A DNA stretch of 64,000 nucleotides from Rotaria sp. Silwood1 (lineage: Eukaryota > Rotifera > Eurotatoria > Philodinida > Philodinidae): NCBI GenBank assembly GCA_905250075.1, contig CAJNOP010000095.1, positions 357,279 through 421,278 of the forward strand. The letters are read 5' to 3'. Below, one piece after another: positions 11,989-24,997 of the stretch (positions within the stretch are counted from its first letter, which is position 1; every line of letters begins with the position of its first letter). The notes beneath the pieces were generated by a model, which saw only the letters and a program-made list of their open reading frames with translations, was not told where the DNA came from and did no database searches. Both the position numbers and the translations under genes were made by a program.

Positions 11989-14900
11989 ATGACATCAACA
12001 ACGACAAATGATAATTCAATTTCACTAACACAAACAGTTCAACATCCTTTTCCTGCGTCAAAATCAGCATCAACATCACCATTACCTTCACTTGCAAATG
12101 CTACGGAACCAAATAGTTCTTCATCGAATCAACAACAATCATCAGTTGCTACTTTTCCTCAAAGAACAACAGGAGCATCACCAACAGTATGTTTACATTC
12201 ATGGTTCTTTATTTCTATTTTGTACGTTTATTGGCATTACCGCAGTACTCATAAGTGCCGACAGTAGATTGCCAGTTGAAAAACAACTATTAGGCAGAGA
12301 ATACCCAACTGTTTAAGAGTAATATCATTTTTTGTGATCCAAAATTTTTGTTTTCTGTTACCATTGTATAATCTAAAGTAGTATTCATCTATTGAGGACA
12401 TTTTGGGATCTAAAACTTGTTTCTTAAACTTAAAAAAATTAGGTTCATGTAACAGAAACAGCGAATCGCGTTTTTCTCAAACCAACTTTTTTTCATGAAG
12501 ACAGTGCATAAACATCCCTGTCTTTTCAGCCTAGTATGCCCGATTGAGATGAAACTTTCATCATATATACTATACTCTGTTTGGAACAGATATTTTTTTT
12601 TTGTTTCAAATAGTATTGTTCTGCTGATTTTTGTTAGCTCTTACGGAAAAAGCTCTATTAAAAAAGACATGATTTTTTTTAGAGTACTTCTCAGGCTTGT
12701 TTCTTTTTATTCGAAGTACAAAAAATAAGTAGATGCCCATCTTAAACAGTGTCTCGTGCCTATTAAAAAAAATTTTTAGCTCAATAGAAAATAGTATCTC
12801 GAAGAAACGGAGAAAGGCAACTTTTTGCCATTGAGATCCTTGTATCTCGTACAAGGTAGCATTTCGAAACTTTGAGTCGGCAACAACTTTCGCTCAACGT
12901 ACCCTGAAAATATCAATTTTTCTGGTGAATGGTTCTCCAAAAACCTTGAAAATTTGTGGAAGGTACTCTTCAGTACCACCGGTATAGCACACATTATACT
13001 AAACGGTGTACCGGCGACTTTTGCCGTGTTTGAATTATATACCTTTCACTTCGAAAGTTTCAAGAATGAAATGTTGTAAAATTTTTATTGATACTTAAGA
13101 CTAATAAAGAATCTCCATTTGGTGGTTCATTTATACAACCATCTACAACTGGATCAAATACAGAGTTTTCATTTACAAAACCATTACCAACAAATAGCTC
13201 TGGTCATTTTTTTTCAAATACAACAACAAACAATGCTTCTGGTGTTTCTTTTCCAAATACAACAACAGGAAATGTTCCTATGTTTAATTTTACAAATTCA
13301 TCAGAAAATCCTTTTAGTGTTCCATCTAATCAATCAACAATTAATTCACAGGTTCGACAACCAATACAATCATTTACATTTACACCATCAAAACAACAAC
13401 AAGAAATATCCAATAATAAATCACAAGATTCATTACCAGTAACATCAACTCATAAATCAAAAGCAATATCAATCATAAATGAAGCAGCAGGAACTACACA
13501 AAATAATATATCAACATCTTCAAGAAAACCATCTGATCCTGCAACACCTATTTCACAACAATCAAGTTTCCCAAATCAAGAACAAGAAGCAACAGATCTT
13601 CCGGCTTCATTAGCTGATATATCATTATTAGAAAAAAAAATTCATACAAAATTAGTAGATTCAAGTGCATTAGTTATTGATCGTAGTGATCCAACATCAC
13701 CACTATATTCATTAAAATCATTTCAAGATCTCAATTTGAAACCTGAGTTATTAAAAGGTAATTTTTTAAAAATAGTTCAACTTAAAATAAATAAAAGTCG
13801 TCATTTCATTCTTCAAAAAAGAAGAAAATATTATTGTATATATTTGTCTCATAGAAAATAAGAGTTTTCTACAAAAAAAACGTTTTTCTTTATCCTCAAA
13901 ATATTCGGCATATCAGCTACTAGTTTTAAACAAATATCAATATGCCTTTGTATATAGATTTTGATAAGCTGATCATGATGACACAGAAAGTTTCTTTGTC
14001 CTATAGTTACAATATTTTGTTTTTCATTTATGTATTACATTAGAAGTCTTCCTAAAAAAAGACAAATGTCTTTTTCTTTATAAATAGATAGCTGAATAAC
14101 ATTTGAAATTTAGTATATTTAATTTAATTCTTCACGTAAACATAAGAAGTTGACATTTGTTAACAACTATTTCTTGACTATTGTATATAGAGAAACTCCT
14201 TTTTTATTTCATCACAATCCACATGTCGCATTCTATGAACTAGCATCTATGTTATTTTTAATGACGAGACAATGGAAACTTCTTTCATTTATAAGAACTT
14301 TATACTTTTGTCTTTTTTTTCATAGGTGTTTACAGTATGGGTTTTCAAGCTCCCAGCAAAATTCAAGAAATTGCTCTACCGCATTTATTAAACAATCCAC
14401 CAAGTACAGAAAATTCGTCATGTTTAATTGTATTGTCTAAGTAATTTTGTTTTCTAGAAAATATAATAGCACAATCACAATCTGGTACAGGTAAAACAGC
14501 TGCTTTTTCATTAGCAATACTATCACGTATTGATCCATCGATTCCATCAGTGCAAGCACTTATTCTTGCACCAACATTTGAATTAGCTATACAAATTGGT
14601 TCGGTTATTGAAAAAATGGCACAATTTTTACCATATATTAAAATTGCTTATGCTGTGCGTAATGCCCTAACACAAACAGCAACTACTTATGTTCGTCGTC
14701 AACTTTTAAGCGAACCAATTGTTATTGGTACACCAGGTACAGTTGAAGATTGGTGTCGTCGACAACGTGTTATAGATTTAAGTAAATTACGTGTATGTTG
14801 TGTTGATGAAGCTGATGTTATGATAGCAACTGAAGGTTTTCAAAAAACATGTGTTGATATTGTACGAAGTTTTGATCCTTCCGTTTGTCAAATGATGTTA

Positions 14901-15970
14901 TTTTCAGCTACATATTCCGATGAAGTTATGACATTTGCACGTGAAATTGTTAAAGATCCAGTTGTTTTAAGATTAAAACGTGAAAAACAAACATTACATA
15001 ATATAAGACAATTTTTTATACGTTGTTATGATTCTGAACAAAAATATCATGCTATTGAACAAATTTATGCTCATTTAGTACTTGGACAAGCGATGATTTT
15101 TTGTCGAACAAAAGCAACAGCACGTGAATTAGCTGTTCGAATGGCAAATCAACAACATTCAGTACGAGAATTAACAGGAGCTTTAGATATTGAACAACGA
15201 GCATCAGTTATTCGTCAATTTCGTGACCGTGTATTTAATGTACTTATATCAACAAATGTTACAGCCCGTGGTAAGTTTAAGCATCTTTTCATTGTTTGAT
15301 TTTTCGAATCATAAATATTATCTCTATCATTCGCATCCTTTCTCACGGGTATCCTAAGGTCGTCAGAATTTCACGAATAGAGCTTGTCGAGTTTGAGTCC
15401 GAAAATTTTTCGTGCGATGAGCTTTATTAGTTTGATAAGTATGCTCAGTGTGCCAGACACTGAATACAAAAAGCTAGAAAAAAATATCTCGTATTTTCTG
15501 GGCGACTATCCAATATCAATTGGAAAGTTTTATTAAGAATATCAAAGTACGCTTCGTTGAGTCCGAAAAAGTTTAATCGATCGTGTCTTTCGCTATATAT
15601 TGATTAGTCCTGTGATAAAAATATTAGAATAAAATGATTGATATGTTTTTTTCAGGCATTGATATTGAAGATGTTTCATTAGTTATTAATTATGATATGC
15701 CAGTTACTATGGATTTTAAACCAGATTATGAAACATATCTTCATCGTATTGGTCGTTGTGGTCGTTTCGGTAAATTAGGTATGTTAAATATTTCTTTTAA
15801 TATTTGTTAAATATTGAGTCTTTTTTTTTTTGTTTTGAGGTTATACATTTAATTTAATTGGTTCAGAAAAAGATTTTAATACAATGAAAGCAATTGAAGA
15901 ATATTTCCATCATCCTATTGTTGAAATAACTATTGATGACATAATCAATCTTGAACAAGATCAAGAATAA
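11989..15970 (+). CDS. DEAD-box RNA helicase, DDX19/Dbp5 type, copy 2 with long low-complexity N-terminus
   Basis: Second DDX19/Dbp5-type helicase, about 666 aa. Exons: 11989-12186, 13100-13757, 14326-14403, 14458-15270, 15656-15778, 15840-15970; all phases agree. The N-terminal about 200 residues are Ser/Thr/Asn/Gln-rich with scattered PFG, FSF, FNF and FTF pairs, reminiscent of nucleoporin FG-type sequence. This is well beyond the roughly 480 aa usual for DDX19. The core has motif [11 protein letters not shown] (316-325), PTFELA (350-355), GTPGT, DEAD (428-431), SAT (461-463), ARGIDIE split by an intron, and [11 protein letters not shown] (612-622). All motifs are intact. The first exon is joined across a 913-bp intron; this join is the least certain part of the model. 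An AATAAA overlaps the stop codon. A role in mRNA export at the nuclear pore is inferred from the family. Confidence 0.9.
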
Positions 15971-15971
15971 A
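15966..15971 (+). terminator. Candidate polyadenylation signal
   Basis: An AATAAA hexamer overlaps the stop codon of helicase copy 2. If used, the 3' UTR would be very short, in keeping with the compact spacing to the convergent gene ending at 16133. Confidence 0.4.
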
Positions 15972-16132
15972 ATTTATTTTCATAAATTTGTATTATTGAA
16001 TAGAAGTCTTTTTTTTCTGTGTCTGCTGTCAAGCACGATATTCTGTTTGACTCTTTCTGTCCTTTTTTGTTCTTCTTCATGTGTGATACATTATCAAAAA
16101 ATAAAAATCAAGATATAAAAAAAAATTGTTTT

Positions 16133-16699
16133 TTATATTTCAATAGGAAAATGTATTTTATGTGAGTGACTTGATTTTGAATGATGAATTAATGGTAATT
16201 TAAGTCGCGCATTATCTGTTTGAGGCCAATCATTACTTGTTTCATAATCATCACGAATAAGTGATTCAGTTGTATTCATAAAATGTTCTTTTCGTAAATT
16301 TTGTAAACGTTTTTTTTGTTTTAATTCTTCAATATATTGTTGAGTACGACGTTCAAATAGATATTCATATGATCGTTTATTTTGAAGAATATGATGTACT
16401 GGTTGAACTGAATATTCTTTTATTGTCCAATATCTTTTTGTTAATTTATAATAAAATTGATGAGTACTCGATTCTTCTATTGGTTTACATTTATATGATA
16501 CAAATAAACCAAGATCATTTTTAGCATGTTGTTCACAACGACGCTCGGCAAAATATAATTTATAATCAATAAGACGAATATGTCGTTGATAAACTGAAAA
16601 TTTTTCTTTGAGCATTTCATCTTCTTGTCTATTATGTCGATGTGCTAAAATATGATTATCAAATGATCGACGTAATAATTGTTCTCGAACATGTTTCAT
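16133..16699 (-). CDS. Uncharacterised charged, single-exon protein (188 aa)
   Basis: One open frame of 188 codons without introns, convergent with the helicase pair. The protein is rich in Arg, Lys, Glu, Gln and His, with alternating basic and acidic heptad-like stretches (for example RTQQYIEELKQKKRLQNLRK, about residues 117-136) that suggest helical or coiled-coil structure. It has no signal peptide, no membrane segment and no family motif I recognise. The length, the sensible codon use (like that of its neighbours) and the ATG followed by continuous charged sequence argue that it is real. Function unknown. Confidence 0.6.
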   Translation of the reverse strand: MKHVREQLLRRSFDNHILAHRHNRQEDEMLKEKFSVYQRHIRLIDYKLYFAERRCEQHAKNDLGLFVSYKCKPIEESSTHQFYYKLTKRYWTIKEYSVQPVHHILQNKRSYEYLFERRTQQYIEELKQKKRLQNLRKEHFMNTTESLIRDDYETSNDWPQTDNARLKLPLIHHSKSSHSHKIHFPIEI

Positions 16700-18506
16700 T
16701 CCGATTATCGTAAGAAAAAAAATAATATGAAGATAACAGAAAAAAACACAAAGAAATTGTTTATAGTTGCATATGTACTTATTTTTTTTTCTTTATTTGA
16801 CATGAAATATAGTTTTTGTTAACATGCAAACAATATGTTTTCTTCAATGAGAACAAAAAAAAAGATTTTGTTTTTAATCAAAAATAATCATAATGTTGGC
16901 ATGGAGAGAAATGAAATATATTTAAGATCTATGAAAATTAATAAGTATAGTATATGAATCATTAAAATTACTATTAATAAATTTTACATGAACAGCAATT
17001 ATTATTGATTTTATTACTCGCAAGTAAGATAATATGATATTGCTTCATTTATTAAACTTTGTTTAATATAGTATTTTGTATATATGACTCGTAATTATTC
17101 AGTTTTATATACGAAACAATTAGCAATTAGTCATATGAAGCATGGCCACAAATATCGACTTCTTCACAACAGTTTTTCCTAAAGAAACTAGAAGGATAAC
17201 TCAAGTTGAATTTTTTTTTGTTCAAAAGTGTCTCCATTTGAAAATTCTGTGTATCAGTGATGGCTAGCACTGACTACGACCAATGCAAAACATTTTTCTC
17301 TGCCGGAGATTGTTTCATCCTCATGTCTTAAACGACATTTTGAAGAAGAGAAAATTTTAAATAAAAGTCCTAACTCAAACTATTCTTCTAGTTTCATCAT
17401 GACAGATAGTTGTGAAAGCCTTCTCTTTTTCTCTGATCACGACCGTGATATAGGTCTCTACGAGGAAATGAGATACATTTATTATTATCACTTGTTCATC
17501 TTAAGGTGCTGTCAGATTGATGCTTTCAATGAATATGTCTAGCATTAAAAAAAGAATTTATTCGAAACTCTTCACATTCATTACTGTAAGGTTTAACGAG
17601 ACTCGTCTAGATCTACGAAAGATGAATTATTAACAGAATATATGTATATATAAATACAGAGTATCTCGAAAGTTGCTTCCTAAAAGTGTTTTAGTATATC
17701 TTTACTATTCGATTCAACTTGATCAACTAATTTTTTTTTAATGATAGGTTCATAAATCGTGTTTTTAGTTGCATGAGGAAACTGTAAAAGCAACCTCCAA
17801 AGCTATCACATTTAAGCGACATATAAAGATTTAGCGCTTTGTTCTACATGTACAAAACCGTTTTTCTTGAATCATTCTGATATTTAAAGGGCTCAGACAT
17901 TTAATAGTCGTTTATAAACATTTATTTTGATATATTCTCATTAAAAGAAATTCGATAGTCTAAACTCTAGATACTCTAAAGCTGATAACATCACTTCATC
18001 TATTCTATACCATTGATTATCGAACCTATCGGTTAGCTAGAAGTTAACTGTCTTCGAATAAATACTCTAAGCTGCTTGAAATTCAGTTTTCTTTCTATAA
18101 AATCACGTAAAAGAAGACTTGAAGTATATCAAAGTCATTTTGCTGACCAATCCCTGAATCGTTAGAAAAATGATTCAAAAATTAGTTTGTTTAAGATTAC
18201 ATATCACATAGTAAGTTTTGGTAAGTACATTGAAACTTCAAAGCGAACCAAGAATTATTTTAAGTCCAAATATGGCAGCTGTATTTTTTAACTAATACAG
18301 AGGGTAAGCATTTGAATAACACGCAAGAACATGAAGTAATCAAAAAAAAAACAAATAAGCGTTGCATCATGTCTTTTTACATATAGAAAAAGTGCTAAAT
18401 TTTTATATTTCAGTTAGATTCAATCAAATACTAAAGATATACGAAATGTTTAATAGGTGGAATAGTTGTTTCCTTTAATTGATTTTATTTCTTAAGAAAA
18501 CAAAAT
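16700..18506. other. Intergenic, nothing recognised
   Basis: About 1.8 kb of AT-rich sequence with only short open frames. I see no RNA gene, array or transposon ends. Confidence 0.5.
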
Positions 18507-19386
18507 CTATATTTTAGGACATTCATATGTCGATGTAATTGATGTGTAGACATCAATTTGCCAAGCACCTAACGGTTGATCTCCTGTATTTGTATAAGTT
18601 CCAGATGGTATATGCTGAAATATATCACCGTTTATGTTTAATGTCATACGGACTGGTCGAATATGAGCCGTTTGAGAAAAATTATAAATATTTGAAGCAC
18701 ATTTTGTGTGATGGGAAATTGAAACTGGAGGAAAAGCAAGCCACGGTGAAATATTTGCATCTACGAATGATGAAAAATTAGCTGCTTTCGGTGAATCAAA
18801 CGGTACCAAAGATGGTATTAAAGGTTCAAATGAAACTTCTACAGATCCTTGTTTATACGAAATCGAATACTTGTTATTGTCAAAGTCAGCATGCATAGTA
18901 GCCTAAATATTCAAATGAATTTTTTGTCTTATAATGAAGATAATTCAGAAAAAAACGAATAAAACTTACCAAATAAGTTGGAAGACCATAGACCAACTGT
19001 GTAGCACTAACATCAATTAAATTATTTTGATAAACAAGTGGTTTTAACATAACATTTTTATTTTGACGAATTAAATAAGGTATTTCTAATTTAAATTCAA
19101 CAAATGTTTGTTCTGTTATGTTAGCTAACCATGGTGGTAATGAACTTTGTTGACAATGATTTTGTTGATTAAATTCAAAATAAACAGGATGTTCATTATT
19201 TTTCATATAATTTGCTAATGGATTTGATGAATTAAATGTAAGTTCTTCTTTCGATTGGTCAAGAAATGATTGTAAAATCGTTTTTGAAAATGGTAATAAT
19301 ACCCACCATGCTGTTGTCCGACAATTTGTTTGACTATTACTGATGGATATTAAGCAAAGTAACAAAAAGATTTTACCTAACATCAT
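18507..19386 (-). CDS. Secreted protein, possibly acetoacetate-decarboxylase-like fold
   Basis: Two exons, 19386-18970 and 18902-18507, with a 67-bp intron in phase 0, give a 270-aa protein. The N-terminus MMLGKIFLLLCLISISNSQ is a clear signal peptide, and NxS/T sites (for example NIT, NFS) fit secretion. Downstream, LLPFS, then FVEFKLEIPYLI about 100 residues in, then LVYGLPTYLATM follow the order of conserved patches in acetoacetate decarboxylase family proteins (an E..I/IP strand followed by YGxPKxxA). The lysine that forms the Schiff base in that family is not seen: the equivalent position reads YGLPTYLA. If the resemblance holds, this would be a catalytically altered, secreted relative. 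The alternative is a lineage-specific secreted protein. Confidence 0.72.
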
Positions 19387-22300
19387 TATATTCTAGTTAT
19401 TTCTTGTTATTGGCCGTTAAAAAACAACTATCATATATATATGTGAAAAACATCATCTGATTTTAAAATGCAATAACTAGATAAGTGACGAAAAAAAAAA
19501 TTACTGTCAGTGGAAGCAAACTTACGAATGATATTGAGAACAAGAAAACAGCGTAGATAACTATTCCTTTTTTTAAAAATACACATAGTCATTGACTATG
19601 AGTCATTCTTCGTTTGTATTGTTCGTACATCTTGTCATTGATGTAAGAAAACCAATTGATATTATGTAATGTTAAAAATAATCATGTATGTAGGTAACAA
19701 TGTATAGGAAGGATAAAAAGAAACTAATGAAACGATAATCATTACAGTTGTTTTCGTTTGATATTTTTAGATAAAATTATTCTTAGGTAATATTGTTTTA
19801 ATGGAATGAAGACTTTATACTTTTTTTTAACTTTTTCGTTTTATGTAATGTTGCAAATTGACACAATGTAGGTTCATCGATAGAGGACATCCAGAATAAA
19901 GGAGACAGGCAGAAAATATTCAACGAAAACAGAACAAAGAGAGAAGAGAAATAAGATGTATTTGTACGTTCGCACACTTATTACGATATTTTACGAAACT
20001 TTCACGTTAAATTGGCTTTGAGCAGTATTTTCAAAAGAATAACTTCTCAGAATTCTATGACGTATCATCGAAGAGAAAATCATATATATATATAAATTTC
20101 ATCAGTCGTTGAATACGAAAGAGAACAGTGCACTTGATTAAATAGATTGTTTCTAGAAAAATGTAAAAACCGGACTTCCCTTATGGGATGATTCCATAGA
20201 CAATAATAAACTAATTGATTTGTACTTTGAGTATCAATAGGTTATAGATATGTACTTTTATCACGATAAAAAAAAACAATGCAATTTATTCGACTAAATA
20301 AATTTCAATTGACTTTAGGACAGCCAACGAACTGGTTTCATTGAAGAATGCTACAGATAAAATAATTCAGAAGATTTTAAGAATGAGAATATCTCTTTTT
20401 AATTTTGAAAACTAATGATTTGGTTATCTTATCTGCTTTGTTAAAATAAAGTAAGTAGGAATAAATGATATTTAAAAACTTGTTCTTTTTACAATAAACA
20501 TTTGATACATTGAATAATATCAAGTTGGCTGTGCCATGAACTCTTGTCTAATTAATCAACAATTATTAATTAATGTATTAACATGGCGACTAATGACGAG
20601 CGCATGTTTCAGACTGGCAATATATTCTGTTTCATTTTTAGTTCACCTTTAAAAGATGAGCTTTTCCGCTCGTGCTATCTTATATCAACATTCATTATAA
20701 GAGTCATACTATGTTGGTTGGAGTCTGTTGATATGACTTAATATCCATAGCTTATTCGTTGTAAATGAAGTTAATAAGGATCGATAACCATTGTTATTTA
20801 AGGATAAATATCTACCGATGAGTGATCCATACGTACAAAATTTTCATTTATATTTTTTAAACTATTGTCCATAGTTGATGACTAAAATGACATACTTTTA
20901 AATGCTTGAAATATCTTCATTCCATGGAAACATAATAGATGTGTCTTTCAGTAAATTAATAGTTATAGAGTTCCTTGATTTCTGTGGCCTTGCAGACATT
21001 TCATTTGATAAACAGTAAATGAGTTGCTATTCTATTTTACTATTTATTTGAATTATTGAACTAATTCATACAAGCCATATTGAGACAAAACGAAAGACTT
21101 TTAACTAATTATTTTAAACTTTTCTTTCTATCGTGGCATGGAAATAGTAGTCTTTTCATATGTCACAAATATTTGTCTTGATAATAATGAGAAAAAACTT
21201 TGATTGATCAATATATAGAAAATCAATTACATATCATTGGTAGACAACATAGTTTGTCGACAACTTTCTATCAATAGACTTTTAATCAATAACACATGGT
21301 GTTGAAAGATATTTTTGTGAACTGATATGTCATCGATAATCAAATTTTCATTAGCTATATGAGCTTTTACATCAATATTATGAATACAAAATAGAACTTG
21401 TTATTATTGAATTTTAGAATCACTAATTAATCAAAAATGTTTCATTTATGAATGCAGAATAATAATAGGGTCATTATAACTTTTCTGATTTCAAAATAAG
21501 AATATATGTTTTGTTGTAACTAACTCAATCGTCGTGTTCTTCCAATATGTAATCATTGTTCGAGCGATTATATTAGCATTTTGACTATTTCGGATGAAGT
21601 GTGGATGTAATAAACGAAGAAAGCCACACCCACATGCGAATATCAACATAATGGAAAGAGCACAAAGACAGAAATAATTAAAGAATAGTTATTTTTCTAG
21701 TACATTAGAAAAAGAATATGGAAACATGACAATCTATCAATGATTATTTATGTGTTGACAATAATTTAAAAAGATAATTGAATGTCAAATTTCGAAACTC
21801 ATCATATGACAGTTCTGATACTAATAGGGTTAGTTGGCATCAAGAAAAATGATTCTTTACCATTATTGCTATAACAATATCGAGTATTTGGATTCTAATA
21901 TTACTATTGCCATTGAAAATATGTACAGAATGAATGCTTTCCAATCAATATTAAGCGGTAAAAGTTTCTCAACGCTTCACTAAATATACAAATAAATACA
22001 TGTTGTATAGTTTTGTTAGTGCTTAATTGAATTATAGTATTGACTTTTCTTATGAAAAAGATTCGAATGATTTTTCAATTGTGGATAGGAAATGAGTAAT
22101 TAGAAATAGCTCGAAATACACTTAGATTTGCTCATCACATTCAGCTTCTTTTTGAAAAATATCACTCTACATTTTGCAGAATAATACAAAGTTCTCCTGA
22201 ATAGTAAAAGATCAAAGATTAAAATTTTCATCACTCATATAAACTTTTTGTTTTATATCTACTCCAAAAATTTGAGTCAAATCCAACGACTCATGGAAAA

Positions 22301-24485
22301 GTTATAGAGCAGACAATTTTCTAAATGTTACTCTACAAAGTAAGTACAATGATCTATTTTTTTTTAGCGAATTCTGTTATTTTTTTTCTCTGAAACAACT
22401 TTGACACGAGAGAACTCTTTCTTACTATTCTATTACCGCAAGAATTCTCTCTCTTCTCATATGGTCTGTATGCCATCAGCTCTATCATAAGGAAAACTAG
22501 AATTGAGTTTGTGTCAATCTATGTAAAAATATACAAGTATCTATCAAATACAATGGACATTTGTCGAGGGAATAAAATTCCAATAAATTATATATTATGA
22601 AAGAGCATCGACTGCTATCGAAACTAAGCTGTTTATATCTCTTTTCTCTAATGTTATTAAGTCAAAAGTTTTCCTTTTTTTCTTCGCACATGTAACATAA
22701 AATGGCGGTTTCTTTTACTATTTTTCTCATAGCTTAGCAATCATCTGAGATGGAGAACTGGAATTTGATATGGATGTAGGACAATTAGAGGAACATAAAA
22801 TGTTAAAAAATTGCTAAAATCAGTTGAGTTGAACAGAAGTTCTTGATCAAATACAAATAAAATTTCAATCATTTCAAAAAGTTGCAATTTACTCACATAT
22901 AACAAGTCTCAATTATGTTTCTATGAGAAATTTATTCTTAAAATTAGAAAATATAAAAAATTGAACTGAATACCATTGTAATTGTGATAAATTTCAGCAA
23001 TACTAGATTTTTTTGTCGAAGAAGATAAAAGAATATAACTGTTAATCTGATGGCCATATTTGATATGATTTTTTTCCTCAGACTTCTGTCATACGATAGA
23101 AAATAATTGATGCTTATGTCTCTAAATGATGATAAAAGTCAAAGATGAAGAAATACAATAATGTTATTCGTATTCATATTATTTCGATCGATAACGACTA
23201 TCATTATATTAATCTTTCATGCTCTAAATATTGTCTATAAAGCAAAATCATTGTGTTAGATAGATTTGATTTCATTCCTGCATTTTTAGTACTACTTTTT
23301 GTTTGATGTTTCCGTATTTAGTCTCCAGATAATTGATCGTACCCGCATAAATGTTGTCAGTCCTATAATAGATTGACTTACTAATTGGTTTTTTAGGAAC
23401 GCATTAATATTCCATCATATGTAAGTATAAAAAAAACCTTTTCCGGATAGAGTGATCATAAAAATGTTCTAATATAGAAGTTTGTAAATCGTCACAGCAA
23501 CAACAGTTTAACACTGACGATGCTCATAGCATTCTATTTGGATGATAACTGCAATATGTTTAGAGATTATTAGATCGCATTGTCTATGATACAATCAAAC
23601 CTTTGCTTGATAACATGAACAATTTGACCACCTTTGTGTTAATATTTTAAATATTAGAAAACTATTCAATTAATTTACCATTAGTATTATTAATATGATA
23701 AGTTTGGTAAATTGCATCAAGTAAGGGCATAGAAGCTTAAATGTCTTGAGTTTATAAGATATTTTCTTATGAGTGTGTTGCAGAAGAAATTTGAGTAGAT
23801 GAAAGAATTTTCTATCAGGCGAGGTATTATTTTTCAGTTTCTATTATAATTGTTGGAGAAAATGTTCTCCGAAAAATGAAGTCTTAAAAGACAGTTTTTT
23901 GAATTCAATCGAACTTTTCTTCATCAAACTACACTCAATCTATGAATAATTTCGAAGCATAAAGTATTAAAAGAACAATAATAACGTAGCTTCTTTACCT
24001 TTCATTACTTCAGTGCACTTGGATAACGAAAAGTCTTGGATAGTTTGGATATGTCTCATTTGGCTTAAAATCATGTGCGCTATCTGATAAATTTAGTTAC
24101 AAAATATTTTCAATTGAAATTAGAAAACTGCTTTTCTTAGGTCTCTTCGCTTTCGATACAAAATTTGTGACCATGAAGAAAATAATCTTATAAATATCAA
24201 AACACGAAATTTCTTGCCTTTACTCAATTTCACATTTTCATATCACGTGATCTTTCGAACTGACAAGATTTACCCAAAAAACATAAATTCTACAAACTTT
24301 TCTTTTCTCAAATATTATATTAAACTCGAATATGTTGCAGGTGAATCAGTGTATTCTCTTCTATTTAAAGTAAACTATAAGTGGTACTTGAGATATGTGA
24401 GTACGGCAAATGAAAAGAAGCCTTTATTGTTTTTTTTTTATTTTTCATATACTTTTTTCCTTTCTGTACCATAAAGTCAAACAAT
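19387..24485. other. Gene-poor AT-rich spacer (5.1 kb)
   Basis: No coding region supported on either strand. The open frame at 24214-24474 (86 codons) is Phe/Tyr-rich and looks like chance. No tRNA-like cloverleaf or tandem array was noticed. Confidence 0.5.
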
Positions 24486-24633
24486 CAGTGGCGGATGTAA
24501 AATTTTTATATCAGGGAGGAGGTGATCGTGATCATAAAACCTGTTTTCAAATTCATTTTAAAGTCTTTGACTGCTAGAGAAAACTTTTTGAAAGTGAACC
24601 TTCCCTCCATCTTCCCTTTTGAATCCGCCACTG
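24486..24633. mobile_element. Small MITE-like element (148 bp) with CAGTGGCGGAT ends
   Basis: It starts CAGTGGCGGAT and ends with its reverse complement ATCCGCCACTG. CAGTGGCG-type termini are common in hAT-derived miniature elements. The interior has no coding capacity. No flanking 8-bp duplication is preserved: the left flank CAAACAAT and right flank TTGACAGT differ. It is therefore an old or end-damaged copy, or the ends match by coincidence, which is unlikely for 11 bp. Confidence 0.6.
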
Positions 24634-24997
24634 TTGACAGTAAAAAACAAAATTTACTAAAAAAACGAATAATATCCCAATTATAAAATAATTCAGAATA
24701 GATATTAATGCTGTGTTTACATATATTCAACAAATAACGCGAAATAATTACAAATGTTGCTGTTGTTTTTGCTTTCACTTCTAATACAAAGATAAAAGCT
24801 ACATGATAAAACTAATATGCTTGATCATATACACTACAGAAAAACTATGAAGAAGAATAAAGTTTGTTTTGTGTAATTTTTTTTTGCAAAGAAGTAAAAT
24901 GAACACAACACAATGAAATCAAATCCATATAAGAAAGAAAAAAAAAAAATGATACAGTTTTTAGTTTAGAATATCAAATTGTTTTTGTCATGATCGT
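24634..24997. other. 3' flank of the calcium-sensor gene
   Basis: AT-rich with homopolymer A/T runs; no gene seen. Part of it is probably 3' UTR of the gene ending at 24998. Confidence 0.4.
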
